Shown here: positions 22,991 through 36,313 of the stretch, piece after piece
Layout of the letters: every line of letters starts with the position of its first letter
Position numbering within the stretch: the first letter of the stretch is position 1
Source of the DNA: Theobroma cacao
Lineage: Eukaryota > Streptophyta > Magnoliopsida > Malvales > Malvaceae
NCBI RefSeq assembly: GCF_000208745.1
Contig: NC_030855.1
Span: forward strand, 241,823 to 305,822
Direction: 5' to 3'
DNA: 64,000 bases
Made by a program: the position numbers and the translations under genes
Notes under the pieces: generated by a model
Told to the model about the DNA's origin: nothing
Seen by the model: only the letters and a program-made list of their open reading frames with translations
Databases searched by the model: none

Positions 22991-25900
22991 TCACACAAAA
23001 GACCAGTTTACGAACATGAAGGTAAGGCAGTGATTCGCATCATTGTCATTGAGAACCTTCCATGCAATAGCCTGCTCATAGGACACTGGTCTGCCCATAC
23101 TAGATACACATATCCCTGCTGGGAGATATGCAAAACCCTGCAATTACAAATATAGCACATTAGATAAATTTCTATCTAAGCCAAAGAATAAAAAAAAAGG
23201 TTTCTCAATGACTTTGACAAGCCAGTGTCATTTTGTTCTGTTAAACCTAAGAAATGAAGAAAAGGAGTCAAGGCAGTCCCTAGGAGACTAGAGAAAAGTA
23301 GACATTGTTAGGACTGGTCAAGATGGTCGAATGTTATAGTTATTTATGCAATTTAAAATGCATTTCAAAGCTTCAGTACCACATTCAACACTCGCAAGTT
23401 TTAAGGGCCTACCTGTTAGAATCAGGTTCATTCATTCTTGTATTAGTTTGATGGAAAAAATTCAATGTCAGAGCTGCATAATCCACTTACTGAAAATTTT
23501 ACCTGTTGCATGATTTTTGAGAACTCAGAGCAGAGAATCTTGCGGCCAGCTTCATCAAGAATTTTGTCCAGCATTATGTCTTGCAGGGCCACTAGAGTAG
23601 TTTCAAGCATATCAAGCCCAGCCTGATTTGCGAAGGTAAAAACTGGAGATGCCTGCAATAAAATTTGACCAATTCCGTTAGTTTTCCTAGAACAAAGTAT
23701 TAAGATAGTTTCGGTCGGGTAAAATGAAGAATAAAATGACACTCAAGTTTAATTTACCTCTAATAAGATTTAAGACACACTGAATAAGATTGCAGTTTCA
23801 GGCGGGTAAAATGAAGAATAAAATGACACTCAAGCTTAATTTACCTCTAATAAGATTAAGACACACTGAATAAGAATGCATTTCCACAAGAAACATGGAA
23901 TTTAAAATTTCAAAGGAGAATGTTCATTACATTTGTTTTCAATGAACAGCACATAATTGCATCTGAATGGTGCCACAGTTGCTTCAGCAAAGCATCGCCA
24001 GCTTGTGAATCTACTCGAAGGAGTTCTTCTCCAGTATGAATTCTGAAATAAGCCATACAATTACCATTCTTATTACATTAAGTCCATAAAGAGAGAATAA
24101 GATATAACGAAAGTGGGTGAAAAACCTCGTATTTTTCCTTTTCATCTCTGTAAAAATAGTTAAGTGCATTGATAAAGAAAATGATCAACAATTCCACATG
24201 GCTCATCTGCTCTTTCATTAAAATGAAGGAAACTCATCGCAGTTCATTAATACATCCCATTAACACCAGTCTTATGAAATATAAATGTCCACAGCCAGTA
24301 ACTCCAACATAACTCATTGCCAATAATACAATTTTAAGAATCCATGGTGAAATGCTGATACAGTCAAAGCTGAAAACCTTCTCTGGGCCAGGTTAAAGCC
24401 AAACAAAATTCTAAAGCATAAAATCAAAGCCATACCTGTAGCTTCGACAAATCCAACGTGCCAAAGTAAGAGCCTCAGGAGAACCAGGTAGGGCTTTTGG
24501 TTCCATATTGGAGCTAAGACGGGATGGGGCAATAGCCATGGCAACCCTTTGAACAGATCCCACAACACTACGCACATACTGCCGAGCCATAGCAGCCACG
24601 TTGTCCCTCAAGTGGTTTTCAAAAGTGAATTGGAATGCAATGGTTAAGACAGATCTAAGGTTATAATTGCTTGGATCACCATCACCAGCTAGGCGGTTGC
24701 TACCAGGGCCCACTTCAAGTGCAGAAGCCAAATCCAATGTTCGAGTTGCTCCAGCCCCATCCTGCATACAAAAGTTACAGAAACAAATACCAGAGAATAA
24801 CTATAACAGTCAAGGGGTAAACTAATTCTAAAAAAACTGCCTAAAAGTAAGAGGAATTATTCTCCTGAATTCTTCATTATAGGAAGCTCGCAGGGTTAAG
24901 AATCCTCAAGTTTATTCCGACAAAACATTATATTTACAGTATTTAGACAAGCCAAACCTAAAAAGGGGAGGGGAGGGGAGGTGGGGTGAGGTCAAATCAT
25001 AGACCTGCCAAAGAATCCAACTGTTGAAACCCCAAAACTTCTCAAATAATTCAGAGCATCGGGGTTTTTCACTATTCTACTTTACCAGCAAACTATGATT
25101 CTGACTTTACATACTAGGTAAATTAATTAATAAAAAATAATAAATGAGCCAAACATCACAAGGGAAAACCAATTTGTACAAGTTTCAAGCAAATGCAATT
25201 CATCATAATCAATTTACAAAGTCTAGAGCAAACAAGAATTTTCTCAATCTCTTTTTTTTCTTTTCAAAAAAATCCCTATAAAGTACAAGCATGCTAAGGA
25301 AAAACTCACAGCACTAGATTGACATGTCAACGTAACTGTCTTGGGATCCAGAGGTATGACTCGAAATCCAGATGGCAGCAATGGGGCATCATCAGCAAAG
25401 GATTCATCAATAGGTGCAAACACAAGCTGTGCACAGGCGCCAACTGCATTTTCATCAATCCCACTGCATAGCTGCCACAACATGTTTTAGAAACCACATT
25501 GTCAGCGAAGAAACAACCAGTAATAAACATATCTGCTAAAGAGCAAATAAACAAAATTTCAGATATAACACTAAACTAACCTGTAATAAGTACATATCCC
25601 GTGCCAGAGCTACATCTTCTGGCGTGAATGCATGGCCTTCTAGCCGAACAACTTCAAGGAACTATAGCAGAAACATATTTTAAAAGGAAATTTATCAAAA
25701 AGAATTCATGGAAAATCAATGACAATTATATAAGAATGATTACCTCTTCATGTTCAACGGTATGGGCAAGAGGCAGAATGACCTGGCTACTAGGGAAGCC
25801 ACCAGGTCTTGCACAGGGAACCGCATATGGACTAGCTTTAAGACAAGCAGCAGAGTAAGTATCAACTCCATAATCGGCCCACTCTGAACGATGCTCCCTC

Positions 25901-28900
25901 AAAAAGCGAACAAGTAATGCAGGAGGAACATTCTGCAGTTCCATATTACCAGATTTATGACAAGTTAATCCACTGTAGGACCTATGTGATATAGGCTAAA
26001 GCTAATGCAAAAAAAAAAAACAAAATTACTCCCATATGGCATTTGGCATATGGGAAAATACCTGAAGCAACATTGATGCCTTGGCACATAGTACACCTCC
26101 CCCAAAAGAAGGGAACATTGAGGTGTTGTATTGAGACCCAAGAAATTTGCCTGGAGATGAATTTATCATAATGGTCACATCTTCAACACCATCACTACCC
26201 ATCAGTGACCAACCATCATCAGCAAACCCATTCACAGCATCATTAAAGCCCCTAATATCATTTTGAACAACAATCAACAGAGGATAGAAATGACAAATGA
26301 AATTGAACCTCCAGGGTTGAAGTATGAAGAGCATGTAAAATTGAATCTTTCCAACTCTTTCTCCCGTCCTACTTGACTAAGTCACACAATACTGTAATAG
26401 TAATACAGCAGACTAATAAATTCATTAGCCAGGTGTCTCAATACTATGGTAAATGCCTAACCTGCAAAGTCGCTGACTAAAAGTCCTTAAAACAGCAGGT
26501 TGACGACCACCACCATACTGAATTTCTCCACTTGTTTCTTGTGCAATTTGTCGTATATGCCGCAAGGCCTGGATCACAGAAAGCATGATAAAATTAACAC
26601 AAGAAACATTCACATGTTAAGTAACGTATGATCCTGCTAATGAACTTACAGCAATGGTCATTTTCTGAGCAAGAATTTTGGACGATTCATAAAGTGGCCT
26701 GAGAACTTCAGGAACACTCCAAACCTAATGTATAAGAGGTACAAAAATGGTAACACAACTTAATAAATCAATTTTCAGTTATTAAAAAGCCAGAATTGTT
26801 AGTTAGTCCTTGTCCTCACATCTAAATCAACATGATCAACAATGTGAATAATGGAGCCACCACCCTCACAAGGTCTGATTAGGAAGCCACTAGGAAGCAT
26901 TTCAGCTCTGACAAAACTTGAAGTAGGAGGCCCTGTAGGGCCACCAGTAGAAGATGTTAACGACCTCTCGCATATCTGCACATAAGTATGAAATAGCAAA
27001 CATGTCAAAGATCACCTTACACCCTGAGGATTAAAAACATACAAATGTAAAAAGCTTAACATCAACCTCCTGATGCATGGTTAACATCAATATTCACCTA
27101 TTTCTATAGCCTCTCCCATCTATGTAAACTTCAAGGTGTGAAACCTCTGTTAACATCTCCAAGAGAAACATACAGGACAATACTAGGAACCAGCATACAA
27201 CTTACCACAAGACTTCCATCTTCTAAGCTTGTAGTATATCTCAGCGTCCAAAAATCCCGTGCCGCTGCCAATGTTGTAGGTGCAAAAGTCTGGTAAATAA
27301 AGAACCAGAAGATTAGCCAAGAATAAACTAAGTAAATCAGCTACATGGCTTAAAATTGCAATATCTACAATAACATACCTGCATATATATGAGCTCAATG
27401 GTTCCTCCATTTCCTGTAGGAATTACACTCAATACATCAAGGCATCGGCAGTCACGAAACCAAGATGGACGATCTTTGAGGATTTCCGCAACCTGAAATG
27501 AGATCCATCATATACTTTAAAATTTACATGCATTTGCACATGACATTGTTTGAAAATTGTTGGAGATTATTACCTTTGTGGGCTCAAGACTCACAAGACC
27601 ACAGGCTCGTGCTGCTACCCCACTACAGTTGCGGGAAACAGCAACAATACCAATAGAATCCGGACCAGGCTACATAATACAAACAGCAAGTTACATTTTC
27701 AAAATATTGGGGAAATGCAAATATCATGCAAACAAGTCAGACATGATCAAGCGAAGTTCCATACTAATGCACAAGTACATACACACAAAAAAATGAACAT
27801 TTTAATGAGCTGTACCTTCATCCCAATCATCTGGACCCAGTCGACAGCAGTTCCAGTAGCCTTAGACAGGAACTCTGCCAGGGTCTCCTCAGCTATTGCG
27901 AGAAGGCTAGCAAATAAAAAACAAGGTTCAGTGATAATGAGACCAATCAGAAATTACAAATTTATGTTTGAACTAAAAGAGACATCCTTTACTTACCCAG
28001 CTGGGCTGTTAGCATCCCTTAGGGGGTGCTGAGGTGTTGGGTTTTGCTGTTGTTGGTGCTGACCACTCATGACCACAGACTCACAGCTATTATTGTCTGT
28101 GGTCGTTGCAGAACCCTGTTCATAATCTTACAAGTAAGAAAAATTTCAAGTACAAAAATAATATAATGCCCATAAAATTTCAAAGATTCTTATGGAAGAA
28201 GCATCTAAAAAATGAAAGCAAGAAGTTGAAACTCAAGTATTATTGGTTTATGAGGGGATATTTAAAAATTGAATTCCAATTTGGCAATATAAATTGTAAC
28301 ATGAATGCATGGAAGTGTAGGAAGTTGGTATCTCATAAATGTTTCGTACAAAGTTTTCATATAAACAAGACAAGATATCCAGAACATGACAGGCCACTGG
28401 TAATGTAGGCAGTAATAGGAGAGAATGAATCCTGCAATCAAAGAGTCGGCTGCCAAACATTTCAAAGCACAGGAGCTAGGAAATAAAGTTAGAAACACTC
28501 ACGGTCTGCAGTTGCTGCCTCATGTATCCATTCTCATAGACCAGCTGGGAGACCTGCTTCTGCAATCGGTCATTCTCTTCCATCAACAGCTTATTCATCG
28601 CACTCAGCTTTCTATTCACCGTCTGAAGGCGGGAAGCTTCCTTCCTCTGCTTTTCGCGGCATCTTCATAAAAAAGGACAAGAATTCAGAAAACTGATTAC
28701 ATAAACATATAAATTCTCATTAACAAAAATTGCTGAATTTGTTCATCTGTTACCTATAGTCATATATATCTAACACACACACACACAAGAATAAAAATCA
28801 AATAATGACAAAATATGAAATGGCCCACTCCAAAGAGCAATGCCAGACACAATGAACTATTTCAAACGACTTCCAAATAGCCTATTTCTTGAGATGTTAA

Positions 28901-30617
28901 GGGTTCCAAAAGAAAATCTAGCAACATTTTACAATCAAACCAACTATACATGTTAAAGGTGTAAAAGGACACTAAAAGAGAGAATCCATCATTAGAAAGA
29001 ATTAAAAAAAAAAAAAAAAGATCCCCAGTCGGTGTACACTGTACAACCTAAGACAGATTCGTAAAATGCTACCAAAAACAAGAAAAATGTCAGCAAAGAA
29101 AGAATATAAGTAGAAGGCAAAAAATGAAACATGGAAAAAGCAGCCAACAATGGATAAAATTTACACCTTGGTTCATTAGTTGGTGCATAATACCCTATGT
29201 AAAGAGCAGGGTTCGAATCCCCCTCCCCCAATTATAAAAAAAAAAAAACCAACAATGGATAAAAACTAAGCACATAGCTAGTAAAATGAGTGGAAAGATA
29301 CTAAACAAAATAAATTTAATTAGTTCCCTTTATCCTTCATCACTTTAAATCAGTGGCAAGTAAAAGGAGCAGAGACTTTCTTGCTATTAAGAATATACAC
29401 ATACTACCATAAAAGTTTCTGTTTAAACATCTTGATATTGTGCAGAAACTTAATTGTCAAAAGTTCGAATGATAAAACACAAGAAAACCAGCGACACAAA
29501 GGCAAATATATTGTCCTCAAAGGTCTACTAGATTAGCTGTCATTAACTTCATACAGCTTTTAAAGAACCCAGAAATCAGAAGGAAAAAAAAAGCAAGAAT
29601 TAACCATTACCACAAAGAATAGCCATGGGATGGCATTTTCCTTCAATTTCTTCACATAATATATAAGGCAAAGCGCAAAGGAATAATTAGTAGTATTTTG
29701 TAAAACAAAAACCATTAAAGCGGAAACGAGAAAAGCAATGGAGTCAAGAAGAATCCATCATCTCCCCAGAAATCCATATCCGTCACATAATTTTTTTTAC
29801 AATAAAGAAAAAAAGGTGAATAAAGATCACAAGAAAACAAATAGATTTAAAGACGAAAATAAAAAAGAACACTTACTCCTCTTTGAAAAAGGAAGGAAAA
29901 AACCTACACTTCGGTTCTTCAAACACAGAAAACAGGGAAGAAAATTTTACCAAGTTCTACCTTTTGAAGAAACCACACATCGGATGTGGCATTAATGCAA
30001 ATCGAACCAACAACAAATGATATAAATAAATGAAAAACAAGACGAAAATGCAGATAGGAAAAATACTAAATAAAAATAAAGTCTCCTCAGTAGATGATCA
30101 AGAAGATTGGGAAGCAAAAAAAAGTCCATTATTTTGTCAGAAAATGAACTTAAATTGACAGAAATATAGACACCAAGAAATAAGACAAAGTAGAGTGAAA
30201 TACTAAAAGAAAGGCACTGATTCATCTGGCCATTTCCCATTCCTGTTTTTGGGCCAACTTTAATACTAGCAGGATAGTTTTGAAAACAATACAAAGGGCA
30301 GAAGAAAAGGGAATGGAAAGAAGTGGTAAGAACACTACCCAATGACAAAAGAAAGAAAGAAAAGAGAGCATGGAAAAGAAAAGGGGAATAATATAATAAT
30401 ACCTGCGGTTCTGAAACCAGACTTTGATCTGCTTAGGCTCAATGTTGGAGAGAATAGGACACTCTCGAATGAGCTGTTGCCGTCTTAAAGAGCTAGGCTT
30501 TGGGCATTCACTGTAAACTCTTTCCAGAGCCTCCACTTGCTCTGGTGTATACCTCACATACTTGCTGCTATCCATCTGCTTGTTATTTGATGAGTCTTTG
30601 TGCATGGAAAGTGCCAT
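22991..30617 (-). CDS. Class III HD-Zip transcription factor, PHABULOSA/PHAVOLUTA type
   Basis: Eighteen exons (minus strand, start ATG 30617, stop TGA 22991) sum to 848 residues; PHB is about 852. Boundaries: 30617-30403, 28662-28503, 28115-27997, 27906-27816, 27669-27574, 27492-27379, 27289-27206, 26975-26820, 26724-26650, 26568-26462, 26251-26062, 25932-25744, 25661-25581, 25471-25337, 24761-24436, 24042-23931, 23652-23503, 23137-22991. Domains: homeodomain (about 19-81, IEPKQIKVWFQNRR), leucine zipper (about 85-120), START lipid-binding domain (about 155-370), and C-terminal MEKHLA domain ending FMFVNWSFV. The family sets upper leaf side, vascular and meristem fate in the nucleus. Ser/Gln-rich QHQQQQNP after the zipper, MGSDGVEDVT, and the neighbouring NF-YA gene point to PHB/PHV rather than REV or ATHB8/15. 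Intron 1 (1.7 kb) holds a SINE-like insertion. Confidence 0.96.
23708..23880. repeat. 87-bp tandem duplication in HD-Zip III intron 16
   Basis: Two adjacent copies (23708-23794 and 23795-23880) share GGGTAAAATGAAGAATAAAA and the rest with only a few differences, for example AAGTTT against AAGCTT. They lie wholly inside the intron between exons 16 and 17. Confidence 0.88.
27659..27826 (-). promoter_or_regulatory. miR165/166 target site, interrupted by intron 4
   Basis: Exon 4 ends TTGGGATGAAG (27826-27816) and exon 5 begins CCTGGTCCGGA (27669-27659). Joined, they give the 22-nt site conserved in all class III HD-Zip mRNAs, complementary to miR165/166, within codons for IGMKPGPD in the START domain. 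The 146-nt intron between the halves means the site exists only in spliced RNA. The site sequence agrees with the PHB site as I know it. Changes here cause dominant adaxialised mutants in Arabidopsis PHB/PHV. Confidence 0.95.
28770..28786. repeat. AC dinucleotide microsatellite
   Basis: Short run of AC repeats in HD-Zip III intron 1. Confidence 0.75.
29144..29264 (+). mobile_element. Short tRNA-derived SINE-like insertion with perfect 16-bp target duplication
   Basis: CCAACAATGGATAAAA occurs at 29144-29159 and again at 29249-29264, flanking an 89-bp insert. The insert has an A-box-like stretch (GGTTCATTAGTTGGTGC), a B box (GGTTCGAATCC), a CCCTCCCCCAATT end and a run of 12 A residues. This is the structure of a tRNA-derived SINE reduced to little more than its tRNA part. 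A diverged inverse-oriented copy is at 53701-53809. Confidence 0.88.
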
Positions 30618-31500
30618 TTTTTCACATTAAAACACACCCAAACAAATAAAACACTAAACAAAATGAAGAGATCACCAAAAACAAGACACACCCAGACTGA
30701 GTTTTTGAGTGTTTCTCTTTTATTGTCTTCGGCAGATAAAAGCAAATCTCTAGCTCGTCACTTGCTTTCTTATCAGAACAAACTAAGTTTGTTGCTTTAG
30801 CTTTGGTTTCTGAATCTGATCTCCTTCTTTGTTGATGGTGGTGGCGGTGTTGTTCACAGGCAGGCTCTCTCCTCCAGGAGAGCCTCCTCTCTCCTTCATC
30901 AGATAATGGGTTTTGTCTTCGTTCTTTGTTTCTCTCTCTCTCTCTCTCTCTCTCACTCAAAAGCACTGGGTAGAAGAAGAGCTTGAAACTGCAGGGGTCC
31001 TGTGGTCTTTATCTTAGACGCCAATCTCGAGATTCTTCAGAGAGAGAGAGTGATAGCCTGACAGGGCTAATTTTTTTCAAAAAAAAAACTGAAAAAGGGT
31101 GTCGTTTAGATAAACAAAAACAAAAGCAACCCACAGAAATAGACAGAGAAAGAAAGAAACAGAGAGATGAGACTGTGTTAGTGTGTAGTGTTCTTTTGTT
31201 GTTGTTGTTGTATATAAATATAATAATTGTTTTTGTATGTGACAGAGATATCAAACAGAGAAAAAGGAAAGAAAAAACCAAGCAATGCCAGTGCCTAATG
31301 AAATTGAAAAGACCAAATGTGCTTCATTTAGCTTTTCCCTTTGCTTGCTTTCTTTTCCTCTTTTCCTGCTTAAATCATAAAAAAAAAAACCTCCGAACAA
31401 AACAATCTGCTGATCAGTACTCTCTCTCTTCCTCTGACAACAATATAAACAAATATTTTAATAAAAATTACTTGTACTGAAAGAGAGAGAAGAAAGAATA
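30618..31500 (-). promoter_or_regulatory. Leader/promoter region of the HD-Zip III gene with GA tract and upstream ORFs
   Basis: A CT run at about 30933-30955 reads (GA)n on the gene strand, a potential GAGA-type (BPC) binding tract. If transcription starts upstream of 30970, the leader contains an ORF of 114 codons (30966-30622) whose TGA ends four bases before the main ATG. A second ORF of 63 codons (30745-30554) overlaps the main start out of frame. Promoter and transcript limits are not determined. Confidence 0.5.
30933..30956. repeat. CT/GA microsatellite upstream of HD-Zip III
   Basis: Uninterrupted CT dinucleotide run of about 12 units; encodes Glu-Arg repeats if the upstream ORF is translated. 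Confidence 0.9.
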
Positions 31501-34500
31501 AATGAGAGGCTGATTTTTTTTTTTTTTTGCTTGTTTTAACCTGTCATTTGCAGAGACGTTTTAATTATAGACGATTGTTTTATTGTTTTTAGCTCTTCAT
31601 TTCTTTCTTTAAAATATACTGCTCGTACTAAAAAGATTACCCTGATGCAGAAATAGCATCCCTCTCTCTCTCTCTCTCTCTTTAGCATCACTGTATCAGT
31701 ACTTTAGCTCTGTCTCTAGCATTTGTTTGGTTGCTCCTATCCTACCCTATGTGATGCATGCATGCTGTCTGTATGTGTATGTATGTGAGTACAAGCATGC
31801 ACTCGTGCATGGCATGATGTATGATTGATGCATGTGAAGATAATGCGTCTGTTGCCTCTGTGGGCATGCATGTTGCATGGGAGGCGTGAAGAGAGAGAAA
31901 ACAATAAAGATAGACAAAATTTTACTTTTCTGAAGGCCCGAGTATGGGTCCGGATGGGTCAGCCAACCAGGACCCGGTTCCGACTTATTCAGGTTATCGC
32001 ATTTGGTCATAATTAAGCTCAAATTTTTCCATTTTTAAGCAAGACAAAACAACTTTTGATCAGAGAAAATTAAGTGATAATACATAAATGCTATATATAG
32101 ATGAATATGATTTTTCTTATTAAGTGAATGTGATAATACATAAATACTATATATAGATGAAAATGTGTATCAGATCAGAACATCCTTGTATCTTAAATAA
32201 AGTTGAACATAAAGACGAAAACTGTAGCATCAAAGATTTTGGTGCAAAGATGGAGCATGACCAACCAACCTTTTGGTAAGAAATCAAAGTGTTTCCCACC
32301 TCCATACCTTGGGTCAGAAGAATCCAAGAGAGAGAGAGTAAAAATTTTGAAAGAGTATGTTTCCGCTTTGGATGCTTTGAAGATGGAGAGGGACAACACT
32401 TTTATTGCAAATGTCAACCTTGTGAGATCTAAAAGTCAACAATTGCTTTATTCTACACAGACTGAGGCTCACTTGGTGTCTTCTTGTCTCCCCCGCCCCG
32501 CCCCCGCCCCCATTTGATTATCATGATCTTTGCCTTTGCTTCCTCCTTTTTAACCTTTTATTTACTCGTAATTAGTTTCCTTTTGGAAGGGAAGGGAAGT
32601 CAAGTCAGTGGGGGGTTTGGGGTTTGGGACATGGTTACCCCACCCCCATGTTCCCCTCAGAATCACATTGCGTGATATTGCAAAATATAAACATTTTTAC
32701 AAAGCAAAAAGATGCAAGATGGAAGATGGAAGATGGATGGGGTGACCCCATTTTTTGTCATGCACCAAAAGAAAAGTGTCTCTGTGTGTGTGTGTGTGTG
32801 TTAGCCAGCAATTAGCCTTCAGGAATTAGACCCCACCATCACCATGCACATTTCTCACTCTAGAATTGTGTGCCTTTGCTTTGCTTTGCTTCCGTTTTAC
32901 ACCTCTCTCGCCATGTTTTTGTGTATTGTCATTGCGAGTGAGGTGGTGCCGGGGGTCCATATGCATGATCAGAGGTGTAAAGGTGCCTCTTGCCTTATGG
33001 ATATTATTTATATATACATAGGTAGTGAGAAGTTGTTTGCTAGTAATTATGCCACGAATTTCATAAAATACTTGCTATAATTAGGAGTGGCATTAAAGTA
33101 TATGAATCTCATTTGTCAAAACCTTAAGAAAACGACAGGAAAAGGGAAGGAAGATCATTGCCAAGCCATGGATGATATATCTCTCTTCTCAACATCACCA
33201 TGCATATCTTTATATATACTGTTTACATGGAGACAACAGAAGCATCTTTATCTTCAAATTAAAAGTATTGATCAGGTGCATGCTTCAGGAAGCAAGGCAA
33301 TGTTGCCTATATATGTATGTATCCATGTATTTTCAGCAATTCAGCTATACTTTTCTAGGGTTTACTTCAACGTCCCCTATATCAAATATTTAAGCAATCT
33401 GGCAAGATATATAGCAACCAAGGACATTGCTTGTTTTTGGGTTTCTCAGGCAGCCGCCAATATCATCCAATTTTATTTTATTTTTTAAATGTCTCTGGAA
33501 ATTAAGCTCCCACAGTGCATTGATGTTGCATTACTATCTGTTATGGTAAAATTCTCTTCCATTATGATATAGCAAAATATGGAAAAAGATGTGACATGCG
33601 TGCTAGTTATTCTGAACAAAGCAAGAAAGAAATAATTATAATATTGTAGACAATATTTATCTCCTAAATTATTTCTCTCTGCTGTCTTGTCTGCAAACTG
33701 TTGGGAGTTGAATTTGGTGATGACTGATGGCTGATGAGGCTGAAACCATATTGGAATGATTAAGGAGAAGAAAATAAAGAAAAGAAAGAAGATGCATGTT
33801 TCAAAACAAAAAGCCATTGCATAAATATGTATACAGTGTTAATACTGGTATCCACTAGTACTACAAGTTAAGAAAAATGATGCAGATCCAAAAAGAGACA
33901 AATTCAGAAAACGCTTATGATTTAATTTCATGGAAATGATTCAGCGGCTGGAAAGAAAAACATTAAGGTTGAATTTTAGTAGATTCCATACCCTTGATGA
34001 AGGGATATATGAATGGGACAGGAGGATATTGTTTGCAGTTTGAACCATCCATAATCAAAATCATTGACAATGAGCAACAGTAGTACTAAAGACCACTTGG
34101 TTGACCTCATTTTTTTTTTCAAACCACTATAATTTCGGACAAGTTTGGAGAGAGGATATATGAGTGGGGAAGGGAATTACATGATATTACAGAAAAATGG
34201 GGGGAAAAAAAGACAAAATTAAAATTATCTAAGGTATAATTAATGGATATATATATATAATTTTGCACGTCAAGCCTTATAAATTAAAAAATAAATATGC
34301 ATACTTAATTTTAAAAATGAATATCATTATGACAACGGCCTAGGCCCAAACGATTACAAGCCCACAACAAGTGACGTAGTCGTCAAGCACCACAGTCGTT
34401 ATAATAAAAACAAAATATTCTTGACAATGACCATCATATTATTGTATTGTAGTGTATTGTATCGTATGTGACAACAGGCGTGTTATGTACCCCTCAGATA

Positions 34501-36313
34501 AGGAGAGCACGTACCCAAAGGTTTGATGTCACTATCTCACTATACTCAGACACATACAATACAAACTTAAGCATCGGAGAGGGAATCATTGAAAACCCTC
34601 TTCTGATCCTTATTTACGTCTCCATCCACGTCAGTCGAACACCCTTTCAACCCATCCAATCCACCTCTCCCCAACCGATACATTCTTTGATTTAAACTTA
34701 TAATTTTATATTTACTTACCTTGACTATATTTTATTATCTATTTAATAAACTATAATTAAAAAGTATTGACAACTTTAATCCAAAGTAATTCAAGTAAAT
34801 TCTATGTTCGTAATAAAAAACTTTTAGAGATAAAATAATAAATTTATTAATTGATAAATGTTTTGAAAATTCAGATAATCAAATGTATATATTTTATGTA
34901 GGTACCAAATTGTACATTAGAATAATAATTCAAGTACCTTATTTGTTATTAACAGTTTTATTTTTTGAATATAAAACTATTATTAAAACTGATGGTGCAC
35001 TTTTAGTCATTTATTCATTTTTTGTTTTAAGGTATTTAACTCAATATATAGTTATTCTTTTAGTCTAATCCTTTTTCTTTCCATCAACATTGGAGAACGG
35101 TCGAACCCAACTAAAAAAAAAAAAAAAACCAATATTAAGCTTAACGTTGCTTCATCTACAGCACAAGGTAATGATTAGATGAAATGTGCACTCTCCTGAA
35201 GTGGGTCATCTCATGACTCGTGATTTAATTAGTGCTAATATATTTAATTAAATATCAAATCCATGACATCTTAGAGTTGGATTTCCATGTATAATACAGA
35301 GCTATCAGCCCCATCCCCATTTTGAGCTTAATTTATTCAAATGCCCATTGCCTTCTCTTTTCCAATGGCCCATGGCATTTTCTTCTTCTATATTTTCCTT
35401 GCAATAAAATATCAACTTTAAATTAAGAAATCCTTCACTTCTCCTAATCAGAAACACGAGACCTTCCCTCACTTCAGATTCAGACCAATCAACTTATACA
35501 ACATACATTGACAAGGTTTCCAGTTTTTAACTAAACTATAGCAAACTTAATCAGTAAAGAGGTACAAGGGAGCTCCAACTCTATGCCACTAGAATCCCAT
35601 CAGCTATGCCTTCTCACTTCATGCCAGCCACTTCAACCTACCCTCTTCCTCACAATAACAATTTGGACCAGGGTTGATTCTTTAGGGCTGCAGCGGCCGG
35701 CCATTGCCCAACTTACAAAGAAACATACATCACTTGCTCATCAAACCTCCTCAAGCTGCCCCACCTCTATTAAGTTTCACTCTTGAGAAACCATTATACA
35801 TACACATACATATGTCTCATTCTTGGTGGCATGGACAACAACTTCTATTTACTCTAAGCCATGCCAACCATGCCAAGACATAAACATACAACACGTTACA
35901 AATCGATTTAAACCATCTCAAATTATTATCCAAGTTGATAAGAATAGCTAATGGAAATGGGGCTAATACTACACTGCAACAAGATCTAACCCTCGCTAAA
36001 CTATTGGAAAACAAATCAACCTGACTCCAGTTTTTCGTTTGAAAGACTCCAACCTATCACAGCATTTAAATCCACAGAGCAAACTTCCTATCAGTCACTC
36101 AGGAAAAAATGTGCAGGAGAACTATCAATGCACTTGAACAACACTCTACCTTGCTTCATTTAAGCAACCTCCCTATGGTCCTGCCTATTACTTGAAAATC
36201 TATACACACTACTGACTTGTAAGTACAGTACTAGAATGGTTGGTGTCGAACCTATGTTCTCTGGCTTTGTGGCAATAAGCCCATTGTATATATCAGCAAC
36301 TGCTTCCAAAATC
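31501..36313. other. Intergenic region between HD-Zip III and NF-YA
   Basis: No gene identified. It holds a T run (31514-31528), a CT microsatellite (about 31661-31681), a 56-bp direct duplication around CTATATATAGATGA (copies near 32074-32105 and 32130-32160), a TG run (about 32780-32801), and AT-rich stretches at 34230-35070. The 3' UTR of the NF-YA gene should occupy the segment just below 36313. I looked for a miR169-type site there and did not see one. Confidence 0.5.
32074..32160. repeat. Direct duplication, period 56 bp
   Basis: GTGATAATACATAAAT followed by CTATATATAGATGA occurs twice, at about 32074 and 32130, with one substitution in the conserved part. Confidence 0.8.

Noticed and set aside
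27550..28032. 160-codon plus-strand ORF
   Set aside because: Antisense across exons 3-5 and introns of the HD-Zip III gene.
29160..29248. Possible functional tRNA gene because of GGTTCGAATCC
   Set aside because: No acceptor or anticodon stem can be formed; structure with poly(A) and target duplication is that of a SINE.
31009..31281. 90-codon minus-strand ORF upstream of HD-Zip III
   Set aside because: Leu/Phe/Ser-rich product of CT- and T-rich simple sequence; no support beyond the open frame.
32203..32517. 104-codon ORF in the HD-Zip III/NF-YA gap
   Set aside because: No homologous family recognised and the composition is ordinary for chance; ends in a CCCCGCCCC simple tract.
35570..36313. 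miR169 target in the NF-YA 3' UTR
   Set aside because: No sequence complementary to miR169 was seen below the stop codon; the NF-YA4/7 subgroup usually lacks it.
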